Shown: positions 35,301-46,538 of the stretch, in pieces | Layout of the letters: each line of letters starts with the position of its first letter | Position numbering within the stretch: the first letter of the stretch is position 1 | Assembly (NCBI GenBank): GCA_904066235.2 | Contig: CAJFCV020000005.1 | Location: forward strand, 6,629,501 to 6,693,500 | Source: Bursaphelenchus xylophilus | Taxonomy: Eukaryota; Nematoda; Chromadorea; Rhabditida; Aphelenchoididae | Direction: 5' to 3' | Length of the DNA stretch: 64,000 bases | Program-made: the position numbers and the translations under genes | Notes under the pieces: generated by a model | What the model was told of the DNA's origin: nothing | Seen by the model: the letters and a program-made list of their open reading frames with translations, nothing else | Databases searched by the model: none

Positions 35301-38300
35301 AGACGTATGGTCTTTGGGGACTAATCAAAAATATTCACAAACTCGGCAAATCCGGCACCAAACAAGAACAATTTGAATAATTCATCAAAAATGGCAGCCT
35401 CCCCCGGATATCAATTTACAGGCCGGGGTTGTTCGAATTCCGTAATTTAAAAGGCAAAAAGAATACCTCAGATTAAAACACTCACCTCTTCCCGTTCATC
35501 ACGATCTTCTTTGAGGTCAAATTTGGAAGGATCGACCTTATTCCCTTCCAGAGGGTACTCGTTTTCTTCCTCTCTTTTTTTGGCCAAATCCTTTTCTCTT
35601 CGGTCAATCTAAACACAAATTGTCTCAGAGGCCCATTCTCTGGACTAATCTCCGTTTTCCGCTTGAAATAATAAGTTACCAACTTCTTATAGACGACACC
35701 ATGCACTTGACTCATACAACCCCGAGATGATGACTCTCGCACACCTGAAACTTTGCTCACCTATGCCATTCAGAGTCCCAGGTTGAGACCAAGTCCCAGG
35801 CGGCGAGTGCATCGTCTCATAATCTAGACTAAGTAACAGCCAAATAAAGCGACGATAATCGAGTTATAGCAGAGAGAGAAAAGATTCCGCTTATCATTTT
35901 ACGGTATCCAATCGGAAGGAAGGAGAGAACCCCATTGGAGAAAGCACAAAGGCTAGTCCATCTTACTGGTCTAACCTTGGGGCCTCGACCACCTTAGCCG
36001 GAGGGCTTCTTTTTTTCGGAAGCCGGTCCGTCTGTTGGACGGCTACACGCGGACTGTGCGAGGAGTGCGGTCCGAGTGCAGAACCAGTGGGCGGGACCAT
36101 ATTGATGCGGCGAAAGGCTGAAAAGGGGGGACGCAACATCAGAGGCCGTCCCCCGCCTCCAGTCCGCTCGCTTTTCGTTCTCCCCCCGAGCTTCGCGCAC
36201 CGAATTAGAAAGCGGCGCAGTTCTTCAGGCAGTCGGAAAGAATGAAAAAAAGAGTGCGGTCAGCGATGCCAGTACACAAATTTGAGGTGCGTAGAGAGCA
36301 AATGAAGAAAGTGTGGGGAAGCGAGGCCGTTTGCACGTCGTCTGTGTTTCCGGAAATGTGCTCCGATCCACTTACGGAAGTTGACCTCGGGCTCTTTAAC
36401 CTGCCGCCAATCTATTCATAGGAGTCTGCTTGCGGGGATAACACGGGCCCGGGATCCGGCGGTCGACAAATTATAAATCCACACACGAAAAAGAAGCCCG
36501 AGAATCCCTTCCCTTTTAATATTTGAAGACAATATAAAGTCTAAGAAGATTTACGCCATAGAAACACAAAGAACCATTCTAAACTGTTCTCCCAATGCTT
36601 CTTAAAATTTATCGGACTGAAAACGATGAAACTAGAAAACCGAATCCTGGCAGAACCCAGCCCTCGCATTACTGACTCTAACTTCAACCCGCACATTATC
36701 TCCATTTCCGCCAAACACCGCCAGAAAAGCAATTTTCGAGCCCAAAAGAGCGCCACATCTCATTTTAAAAGCCTCCATGCATTTTTGTCTTGCTTCGCAC
36801 CCTCACGGCCCATGAATGACCGGCCGGAAAAGCTTGACCCCGGGCTGGCTGGCAAAGAGATGTCGTTTGATGCCCTGAAAACAGCACAAAAAAGGGAGAA
36901 GAGGCCGCCTTGCCCGGAGGGCAACGTGCCGCCGGAACGATCTGTGTAAATCCAGGACCCGCGAAACGCACATGTTTCAATTAAATGGATTAAAAGGAAA
37001 GAATAAGAGCGGCGAGAAAGGGGGGGGCAGTAGAGTCCCCGAGGCAAGCAAAACCCGAAAGACTAGAAGATGCGCGATCAAAAGGCCCAATCCAATACTC
37101 CTATTCAGCACTCTCGACCATCTGGATCATTTATTCGATCAGAGCTGGACGGGGGGAAGGAGAGCAAAGAGTCAAAAGGACATCGATTCCGTAATCGGGA
37201 ACTCGCGTGAGAAGCGTTCATTGGGCGGACGAAGGCGACTCGCTAATTAGCGTAAGATCCTTCGGGGTGGATTACGCAACGAGCGGGGGCCCTGGCTTTC
37301 ATCGCGAATGACTCCCAGACATACCGCGAAATGGGATCTGCCCTGCCCTCGGATCGGCAGTCGCAACTTTTACACCAATGACCTTGAGAATGGGCTGTAA
37401 ACTGGCTAAACTGTCCGTCTAACGTGGCCATTAAAAGACGAAGGAGACGTTGAGGATGCGGACGACAAGAGGAGCATTTAAAAGAGGGCGAATGAAAAGT
37501 AGACCAACAACCGCCTAATTATCCCGACCGTCGAGGAGTAGAGGACGAATAAGGCGACCACCACCACCGCCGGCGCGCCTTTCTTCGCGGGATTTATGAG
37601 ACCCGCAAAAAACGAGCGAAATTTCGGTTCATAACGCCTTTTCGGGACGACGGAAAAGAAGGCGGAAGATGACGGAGTGTGCGTAGTTAACTCGGAGCAG
37701 GACGGAAAACAACACTCCTTCTTCATTCATTCTCCCTCCTCCTTCTTCTCCAGTACTCCTTTATGCGCCCGGTCTTCAACCACAACCGAACCATGCAAAA
37801 ACCAAATCGGAAATCTTGAAAGAGAGTGTGCGATGCAACCAGAGCTGGGGTGAGCAAACATTTTTATTTCCAGCCCTCCTTTTAATAGCGCCAAGATCCC
37901 AAACCGAAGATGAGTACGGGTCCCATACTTCAAGTACCAGCCCTCAGGCCAACTACCGATTTTTGATCTTCAAAATTTCCCTCATTCCAGATGTTACCCC
38001 CAAAACTTAGCCTCGGTCAGGCCGTCTTAATCTTAAAATACCCAATTTTAGGCATCTTCCGGCTGCAATACGATCACGTACGTAAAAACCTCATTTAGAA
38101 ATAATGAAAAAGAGTACTCAGCCGGAATAGGCACGACTTTTTGTTCGCCTATTAGCTCAAAATTACGGTATCTTCAACAAAACGGGGGAATTCCACACAG
38201 CTTGAGACCAAACTGTTTTTAAATACTTTCAAAGATTAAGAGGCCTGCCAGGCTATGATATAATTTACACTCAAGTTAGCAATTTTATCGCCATTCGCAA

Positions 38301-38902
38301 GTAGCTGATTCATAGAACAGACATAACCGAAAGATTTTTTAAAACTGCCCGAGGTTGACAGGGAATTTCGAAACTCCGACATCGTTCAATTGGGGAATCG
38401 GCCGTTTCAAAAGTGCATAGCAACTGCCCGCGATGCATTTTAGACCATCTAATCAAGGGGAACCGTCCCCGCCGACAACGGCACGCATCTCCCATTCGCT
38501 CTCAGGATTCCGTAGAAAGACAATATCTTTCATTTGAATATTTGAAACACATCTCGCCTCCGGGCGTCCGCACCTTCCAGCAAAATTCTTCTCTCTTTAA
38601 AAGCCCCCCCCCCCCCATTTTACGGCCCTAAAAACGCTTTTCCATTCACAGATAAACCAAAGCAAAAAAGGGAGGGATTGCATGGCCAAGTGCCTTAGGG
38701 AAAGTCAGTCGTGCCCGACTTTTTGAGCAAAAAAATTGGGTCGGAAAAAGGAGAATACGACTACCACAGCAACTCACCTCTGCCTCCTCGGTCTCGTCTA
38801 TCTCGCCCAAATCGATGGTGTTCTCCAGCGTCTCATAGTCAAGTTCCTCTGCAATGCCAAATTAATCTAATATTCCTCCTTCTTCTTACCATTCTCTTCC
38901 AT
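32390..38902 (-). CDS. RNA-binding protein resembling nuclear cap-binding subunit 3 (NCBP3-like)
   Basis: Exons 5' to 3': 38902-38890, 38848-38778, 35608-35486, 35156-35032, 34317-34082, 32853-32390; 1032 nt, 343 residues, all phases consistent. After an acidic start (MEENEELDYETLENTIDLGE) and a charged segment comes a short RRM-like fold (ATALFVRSLTPFSVYELERI, YDPIRCALLDANSGVVRF, FQAAEALI), then an acidic GEVDDEEDEDEEG stretch and a second conserved-looking block (PPGNWRFVIEHVPKNRFVFA, RLATGFELRTA), and a tail with basic clusters KRKRVR and PKKAK. This order (acidic, RRM, EGEVE-like, RLFMRFAT-like) resembles NCBP3, but identity is low and the name is tentative. Intron 2 is 3.2 kb and I found no further coding exon in it. 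The first coding exon is only 13 nt. Confidence 0.65.
35609..38777 (-). other. 3.2-kb intron of the NCBP3-like gene
   Basis: This stretch splits exons 2 and 3 of the minus-strand gene. Short frames on both strands have no coherent splice context. It is locally GC-rich (36000-37700) and carries a run of 13 C at about 38604-38616. It might contain an alternative promoter or non-coding RNA, but nothing in the sequence shows this directly. Confidence 0.45.
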
Positions 38903-39781
38903 CCGTGGACGGCTCTGAAATACGAAAAAATCAGCAAAATTATGTTCCAAACACGCCACGCTGAAATGGTACCAACAACGACTTTTCTCTACGCACAAAA
39001 CGGCATGAGCAAATTAATGCCATCTCAAATAATTCGAAACGAAAACAGCCAGTGTAAAACAAGGATGTTAATTCGCCTAACAAAAATTCTATAAATTCGC
39101 TTTTCTTCATTACAATTGCTTGGCAATTTAATTTTTTAGTTTAAAAACTTACTGTAACGATACTAAATACTCAAGTAGCCAATCACGCATACCGCAATAT
39201 CAAAAAGTCCTGTTTAAATTAAGATATTATTTGGCAATCCTCACAAAAACTGATAAATTACATTTTTACCATGTCAAAAAGCACGAGATACCAGAACCTG
39301 ATGATATATGTCTTGATATAACTCTTTTTTTTATTCAAATGGTGGGAGGTCTGGCAGAGCGAAGACAAATTATTCAAAAAGAACACAGTCCGAGGTGAAA
39401 TTGGAAGAAAAAACGATTTATTTTCAACCTAAAAAGGGAACCCAGCAAATTTCCGCGCATTAGCTCGCCCAAAACATAAGAAAATAAAATCAAAAACCAA
39501 GATTTGATGGTGAAATTACACATAAGCGTGGAAACATCTAAAATCTGAAGATTTCCTTTCAAAAATAACAAATTGCTGCCAAGAAAAAATAATTTTTCTT
39601 TTTTTGTTTTGACACGAAAACATTGTTGGCATTCCGATTCAGATTAAAGCGAAGTAAAAGTCGCATCTGCGCGCGCGCAGTATCTTCCAAGCAATATTAC
39701 CAAAATGCAAACAAGTATAATAGATTTATTGTTTATTGCCAAGATAACGAATACATTTTGTTTGGAGATAGTTTATAGAGA
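38903..39781. other. spacer between two minus-strand genes
   Basis: 879 bp, AT-rich, with a short CG alternation (GCGCGCGCGC near 39669). No coding exon or RNA gene recognised. AATAAA complements near 39727-39733 (TTTATTGTTTATT) would serve as the poly(A) signal of the mucin-like gene. Confidence 0.55.
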
Positions 39782-42551
39782 TTAAAGTCTGAGGGTAGCA
39801 GCGTTTGAATAGGCTGGCATTGGGCTGATCGGCAATGGAGGAACGTCGACATGGCCACTACTGGTATAGATCTTTTCGGTGACTGGGAGAGGAGTTACAA
39901 TTGTTGTCGTTGTTGAAGGTCGGTAAGGACGATAACAGGCAAAGCAGAGCTGAATCAGAGGTCACGTACAAGATAGAAATGTAACAGCTTACCAGTGCAA
40001 ATGCAATAGCGACAATAAGAGCGCAGAAAACTCCCAGGAGGACCCATCTCCATATTCTGTGATTATATTGATAAGTTGTTCCGTCGTACCAGTAATCTAA
40101 AAACAATATTAAATAGGTGGACTGATCCCACTGTCTTTACCCCCGTTATCATTGTCTCTATCTTCTCTATCCTGCTGGGAATACGAACGATCAGGGATGG
40201 GGACTACTATCAAGGTATCTCCTCCTATAAATAGAGATATTGCTGTATTTATCTTCTGCTTACCATCATCATAACCCGAACTTCCATTATAATTTTGATA
40301 AGATCGGGTTCTTCCGCCTCCATAATTTGGCCCAACCGAGTTGTTATTGCTATTACCATCCCCGTTGTCATAAGTCACTCCATTATATGTGGTCCCGCTC
40401 ACTCTATTGGTTGTTTGTCTTGTCCGGAGAGTAATCACACTGCTTACTGTAAATGGTTTAGTATCTAATTGTAAAACGCAGTACTTACCGTATCCTTGGC
40501 AAGATGCCGTGGCATTATCAATGATCTCAGAGACACTCATTTTGCTGATCTGAGCTAAACTAAGGTTGAGTGCATTTAAAGCATCATCCAGGGTTACATT
40601 GTACTGGGAAAGAATACTCGTCACTGCTGAAAGGGAGATGGTATTTGAGTTCTCCAAGTTACTCAACGCAGAACATATTGCTGACTTCTTAGAGTTTATA
40701 TTAGAAGTTGTAGTCTGAACAATCGATGAAACAGTGGTTGAACTGGACGCGGGTGTGGATGACGCCAATATGATTCCTTTAGGAGTAGTTGTTGCGAAGG
40801 AAACATTCCCAGAGATTCCTGCTTGACTTGTTCCTCCAGGTCCGATAGTTTGATTTTGTGATCGAAAAGAGCTCGCCTTATTGGTAAAAGTTACGGATGA
40901 TGGAATAGAAGGACTTGTTCCAGCTGGACCAATTGTTTGGTTAATTGGTGGAGTAGGGACAGTCACATTGTTTGCCAAATTGGTGCTTCTTGAACTGCTT
41001 GCTATGTGAGTAGAGGACGAAGAGAGTCGAGTTGATGACCAACTGCTTGAGTGGATTGTGGTTGAGCTTGCAGGAATCGAAGACCTTGATGTTTCTGTTG
41101 CCCTTGAGGTTGATGCAATCGAACTTGAAGACTGACTGGATTGACTGGATCTTGATTGGGTTACGGTAGATGATCTAGAAGTCGATGAACTTGCTATTCC
41201 AGAGCTCGATTGTGCCGTTGTAGTTGATGAGGACGATGAACTTGCAGTTGAGGAAGATGGTATCGAAATGCCACTGTGACTGGAGAATCTAAAGGTTGTT
41301 GTTGTCGTGATTGTACTGGTTGAACTTGATGAGGAAGCCGAGCGGCCACCAGAACTGCTAGATACTGCTGTTGTGGTCGTAGTTGAGGTAGTGGTACTGC
41401 TTGGAGTGGACGTTGTAGGACTAGAGCTTGTTGTTTTTGATGTACTGCTAGATGAGCTCGTATCATTAAGCTCATTGCTCAAATCCCGAGGTCTTCTTCT
41501 TGTAATATTATCGGGATCTAATGTAGGAAAGGTAACTTTCGTTGTCTGTTCAGATTTTCTCACTGCAACTGTTGTCGATGTAACAAGCCTGGATGTAGAC
41601 GGATTGGGCTGAGAAATCGGCTGATTGGTGCTCGGCTGGTTAGTTGTTACTCTGGTTGTGAATATTGTAGATGGAGTTGTGCTTTCGGTCTGCTTTGAGA
41701 TCCGGCTCCAAGGAAACCAGTCAAAGCGGGATGAATTGGAAGTGCAGGGGGTTTTTGGAGCTGAAGTTAAGATAATAGATTCAGTTGTTGTAGACAACAT
41801 AGATTGGGTTGTTTTAGGTGACGTTTGAAGAAATTCAGGTTTGGTATTCAAAATTTGAGACGATTTTGCAGACGTTTGGGGAGTTTTGGTTGTCGTGAAT
41901 ACAGTTTGAGAAGTTCTCGAAGATAAAATTGAAGAAAATTTGGTTGTTGTGGGTAAAATTAGAGGCGTTATTGTTGTAGATGAAATCGAAGAAGTCTTTA
42001 TAGACGAAGTTTGAGAAGGCTTATTCGTTGTAAAAGAGCTCTGAGGTACAGACTTTGTAGAAGAGGGGGATTCACTTTTTGTGGGCAACCGCATAGGTTC
42101 ACTTGTCACAATTAAAGTTTGAGAAGTCTTAGATAAAGTTTGAGTGGTCCCAATAAAACGGTGAGACCACCCAAACCAACACTCGACGGTTAAATTTCCG
42201 ATACATCGAGGCCACTGTGATGCAAGAAAAGAGTCTATTAAAGGATAGTCAGAGAGGTTACAGAGATCTCTTACCTGTATTGTTATTCATCCAGTCATTA
42301 TCTGTGGATTTGTCAGCTTCATTACTTTGGTTTCTTCCACCTCCCCAAAAATCGAATGGGAGATTTCTTTTATTTCTCCTCGATTTCTTGGTTGATCCCG
42401 GGGTTGGGCATTGATTTTGTTGGGTTCTGAAAAGGAGATTATTATTTCCACAATGCCTTCGGAGGACGGGTTGGTCTCCAATAAACATGGTTTCAACTCC
42501 ATAGGAAGCGAGAATATCTATGGTACGAATCCAGAACTCAATCATAGACAT
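39782..42551 (-). CDS. mucin-like single-pass membrane protein
   Basis: Exons 5' to 3': 42551-42275, 42234-40489, 40446-40264, 40224-40141, 40096-39993, 39949-39782; 2562 nt, about 853 residues. A roughly 450-residue Ser/Thr-rich domain (runs such as SSSSSTTT and TSTTTTTT) would be densely O-glycosylated. A motif NQTIGPAGTSPS recurs as NQTIGPGGTSQA. Beyond it is a more ordered 60-residue part (AICSALSNLENS to ATASCQG), then a membrane segment (WRWVLLGVFCALIVAIAFAL) with a short cytoplasmic tail of about 56 residues rich in Pro/Tyr. Introns 2 and 3 (42 and 39 bp) are multiples of three without stops, so their retention would keep frame. No signal peptide is clear at the chosen ATG, and exon 1 overlaps an exon on the other strand, so the 5' end is unsure. 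Confidence 0.7.
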
Positions 42552-43373
42552 GAGGTATGAGATTTAAATTTCTGTATTATTAGAATCCGCCCATGGGAAA
42601 AGCATTTTTGTATATTTTAGCGAAGTGCTGATCCAAACTCAGAACTCGAAACCGCAATCTCCAGCAGTTTGACGCATCTCAAACGAACCGCGTCCTCTCC
42701 CATCCCCAATTCTCTTCGAAATAACAATTTTGCCCAAAGCGACGTATCTTCTGAAGTTGTGGGACACACCTTGGAACCAGTTGAATTTAACGGGAGACCT
42801 CCACATTACAGTAAACTCAAGATTTTCACGGTTGTAAATGTGGTTGAGGTAAGAATAACCACAAATAACTGATGACTTTACTCTAGATAAAGAAAAGAGA
42901 GAAGACCGCGGGATATCTGAAGATGTCCGATAGACAAGTAGCCAATCCTTTTCGAAGATATGGGTCGTTGAGGACATTGCACAGCATTGGCGGATGGGTT
43001 ACACCCAAAGGGAATGACAAAAGACATGAATATATTAAGGTAACTGATCAACTATCAATCCTATGATTGTCTTAATATTCAGAGTGGTTCACGACCTCCC
43101 AAAAGACCAACAGGTCCAGAATTTGGACTTCATAAGGACGCGAACTTAAACAAAGAAGTGGTTTCGTTCCCCTGCACGAAGAATATCACCAGCAATGATC
43201 TCATATTCAATGTTGCTCAGCAAATTAAGAAAAAAGTCCAAGGATTCGAGTCTGATCTCACAAGAAAACCAATGGAGAAGAAGGGATCCAAAGCCAAGAA
43301 AGAACCCCATAATGTTTCGCATTTACCCTCAGGGCCATTGACGGGTATAATAAGAAAAAAATTCTCTCATTAA
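42453..43373 (+). CDS. unrecognised basic protein
   Basis: Exons: 42453-42554, 42621-42848, 42887-43039, 43083-43373; 774 nt, 257 residues. The last three exons are strongly protein-like: SPIPNSLRNNNFAQSDV, GRPPHYSKLKIFTVVNVVE, FRRYGSLRTLHSIGGWVTPK, RPPKRPTGPEFGL and a Lys-rich end (KKGSKAKKEPHN). I recognise no domain; the Arg/Lys content and lack of a signal peptide suggest a nuclear or cytoplasmic protein. Exon 1 is inferred: MPSEDGLVSNKHGFNSIGSE continues in frame to a consensus donor GAG|GTATGA and joins in phase 0. It overlaps exon 1 of the mucin-like model on the other strand. The stop is 2 bp from that of the next gene. Confidence 0.65.
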
Positions 43374-43375
43374 AC

Positions 43376-44207
43376 TTACTTTAACATTCTCTGATATTGA
43401 CTAGAGTCTTCGCCCCAAATGAAACAAATCGGTTTGTCGAAGGGATCATAATCATTTGTCAGGGATACTGTAATTCGTCATTAGTGTCTTATTTCTCGTA
43501 AATTTTATGGGGTTTGGTTTTAGAACGAAGTGTCGCAAAAATTATTGTAAATAGTACGGCGGCTTGGCATGCCGCCATATAAAGCAGTAAGAGAGTTTTT
43601 AACTTGACGGTTTAATTTGATATGACGCAACCGACACCAATTTGAAAATATTACTGATTCATATTGAAGGCTCAACAACCCCAGCAAGAAATAAACAGAA
43701 TCTATTAAACGATCTTACGCTCTCCCGTATTTTTGTTCCAATAGAGCGGTTTTGTGGCTCCGCAAAGCTCAGATGTTTTGGCACAAATAACTGGCTGGAT
43801 ATGACGATTTATCTCGAAGCCAGCTGGGACAAGAAAATCGTTCGTGTAATTATAGGAGGCTGAAGTAATTCTCTTTAATTAGCAGTGCTTACTGGTTGTA
43901 TTGGTTTTCTTTATCAAGGGCGTCATCGTCGTAACACATAATCGATTGCATAAGAAGGTTTCATTTTTGAGTACCCCCGCTTTAACTGTGGATTTACAAG
44001 TCAACGAAGGCTCGGCAGAGATGACAGTAGGAGTATAGATTGATGTCGGGGAATCTGATAGAATATAACTTACATGTCAAACTTACCATTAGCAGAGTAA
44101 TCGTATAAATAAGTGATCTCTTCTCCAGAGGCTTGGCCACATATCGAGGACGTCCGCTTAATGTGGTAGATCAGGATGAAGAGCAGGAGACATTCCCGCT
44201 CGAACAT
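43376..44207 (-). CDS. small secreted cysteine-containing protein, unknown
   Basis: Exons 5' to 3': 44207-44087, 44054-43893, 43859-43719, 43467-43376; 516 nt, 171 residues. The N-terminus (MFERECLLLFILIYHIKRTS) is signal-peptide-like. The mature part has eight Cys or so (SLTCKST, FLCNRLC, VICAKTSELCGA, PICFIWGED) and several N-glycosylation sites (KNETF, TNTTS, YNYTND). This suggests an extracellular disulfide-bonded protein; I do not recognise the family. Exon 3 could instead read to a TAA at 43705-43707, which would drop exon 4; the phase-correct donor C|GTAAGA at 43718 and acceptor at 43468 favour four exons. Confidence 0.65.
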
Positions 44208-45063
44208 CCTCGCTTCCCAAACCAAACTTGTGTTCGGACCGTTCTTCTTTTTGTTTCAGATGCCCGTTTCGGTGACTCCTGGAGACGACGTCGTTGTTCC
44301 GGGCAACCGTTCATTCCGGATCTTGACGCAGATCACTTAGAGATCCCTCAAATTACTTATTTCTTTGTACTCTCTACTTATTTCTCTAAACTATTCACTT
44401 TGTTTTACTAGTATTTGATGATTTGAATGCTTTGATTGTATAGAAGGATTAAGGAAAGCCTGCTCGTTGCGTTGGAAGGACTTTGAAGAGCGATGTCAGA
44501 ACAGCGATATCAATATGTTTATGGAGCTTTGTAGGGAGCGATGGAGGTGGTAGTCATGTCTACGACCAAGATAGGGGCCATGTATTTTGTGTCCGTCTTT
44601 TGTTTTCCACATTTTGATTTTATATGTCGAAACATAGAAAGGTGGACAGAAACTTTTATTTTTTGCTGTAGGGTCGAATTTCAATGCAAAAAATGCCGAC
44701 ACTGGATTTTAAAATTCGTTGCCAAAAAAAACATAAAAGCTTCAGTGACCATCATTACGGGAATTTACCGGAAAATGATGATGAAAGATATGATTGAGAA
44801 AACTGTTATATCCGCAGGCAAGGTGCAGACACTTACTCTTGTGTATCAATCTAATTCTTTAAAAATTTTCGCAGGCATTTAGCTTCATTTTTTTCAAGTT
44901 CCGGAATATGAGCGTGGCTCTTCGAGCACTTTCCAAAATCATGTCGGTGAAAAATTTGCGTAATTTTTGCAGTTCGTTCGTTTTGTTGTCAAATTCATTT
45001 TGTCGAATTTTTGTCAATTGTCTTTTTCCTTCCGGTTGGGGCCGAACATTTGAATGGGATCGA
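44208..45063. other. divergent intergenic region
   Basis: 856 bp between the starts of the secreted protein (-) and core-1 galactosyltransferase (+). A 113-codon open frame from ATG 44541 on the + strand has an unusual Met/Ile/Lys/Phe composition and no splice context; I treat it as chance. Confidence 0.5.
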
Positions 45064-46538
45064 ATGTTTTGTTGTAAACGCCAGCCTGTCATTTTGTATC
45101 TCTTGGGTGTGTTGACTGGAATCTTGCTCTTCTCGTTACTACAGTTTCAAGTTCACGATCAGACATATGGACACAATACTGATGATTTTGTTCCCCAGGC
45201 ACCGCCTTTATCCGGAAATTCTACTGAAGAAAACACATACTTTTTCTACAAGCACGAACACGGTAAGATTTTAAGCCTTTTTGTTTTTATAAAAGTTCAT
45301 AAAAAAAAAGATTTTTTTTTATTTAAAAAAGCTCGGCTTCGGCAAAAATTTACGAAATTTTGTCACTATGTATGTAAAAAATGTCGAGCGAATATTACCT
45401 TGGTCCCCCTTCCTTACCATTTTTTTCGTTCGACTCCAGCCTTTGGCAATGCCACTGACGCAAGGTGCCCCTTGCAAAAATACCGTATTTCACAGGGGTA
45501 TCACCACTCTAAAATTACTTTGTGATTTTTAGGGGAAAGTGCTGTAGTCAAGGAGTTGAAGAAAAGAGTGCGGATTCTTTGCTGGATAATGACTCACAAC
45601 TCCAAAAATGGAAATATGAGAGCGACTGCAGTCAACCGAACCTGGGGTCCCAAGTGTGACAAGTATTTATTTGTGTCCACCAATGTGTCATCTTTGCCAT
45701 CAGTTGACTTGAATGTTACAGAAGGCCGAAAATATTTGTGGCAAAAAACAAAGAGAGCCTTCAAATACGTTTACGATCACTACGGAAGCGAATACGACTG
45801 GTTTGTGAAAGCAGATGACGATACGTTTATGTTCGTCGAGAATCTCCGCTTCATGTTGATGAACTACAACAAGGAGGAGCCAATTTATTTTGGATGTAAC
45901 TTCAAAGTAATTGTAAGAACGGGGTATATGAGTGGAGGAGCCGGCTATATTCTAAGTCATGAAGCCCTAAGGCGATTCGTGGAGGATGGACTGTCTGATC
46001 CAAAGAAATGCAAAGCTGCGGACACGGGAGATGAAGATGTGGAGGTTGGAAGATGTTTGGGGAAACTGGGAGTCATCCTTGGGGACTCTAGGGACGCCTC
46101 GGTAAGTGATGAACATTTTTAAATAATCGATTTTAGGGGAGACATCGAATGCTTCCAATGGCTCCTGAAATACACTTTGGTTCAGAAAATAAAGGTAAAA
46201 TTCCCGATTGGTTTGAAAACTACACTCGTTATCCCATTTATAATGAGGTAAGTCATTGTTTATGGAAAACTACCCCGGAACACGTTTTCTACAAGCTGCT
46301 GAGCTTTTACTTGGTAAATTTGAATTTTCAGAAAGGCGAATGTTGCTCCGATTACATGATCTCTTTCCATTACGTCTCCGGTGCCAAGATGTATGCACTG
46401 TATAACCTGGTGTATCATGTTAGAGTCTTCGGCGTCACCGATGAACATCTTCTCTTGGGTGCTCCAAATCTTGGCCAGAAATTGACGAAAATATCCAAGG
46501 AATCGAACAGAGAGTTGGGCTCGAGGAGAAAAAAGTGA
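45064..46538 (+). CDS. core 1 beta-1,3-galactosyltransferase (C1GALT1, T-synthase) family
   Basis: The enzyme adds galactose to O-linked GalNAc in the Golgi, making the core 1 (T antigen) structure on mucin-type glycoproteins. Exons: 45064-45262, 45533-46101, 46137-46247, 46332-46538; 1086 nt, 361 residues. It is a type II membrane protein: short basic cytoplasmic end (MFCCKRQP), membrane anchor VILYLLGVLTGILLFSLL, stem, and a GT31 catalytic domain with RVRILCWIMT, EGRKYLWQKTKRAFKYVYDH, WFVKADDDTF (DxD metal site), EEPIYFGCNF, GYMSGGAGYILS, DEDVEVGRC, GDSRDAS and CCSDYMISFHYVSGAKMY. All key motifs are intact. The frame stays open upstream to another ATG at 44908, but the anchor topology favours 45064. 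Confidence 0.92.

Noticed and set aside
44541..44882. 113-codon plus-strand frame before core-1 galactosyltransferase
   Set aside because: Biased composition, no signal or domain, and stops separate it from the enzyme frame.
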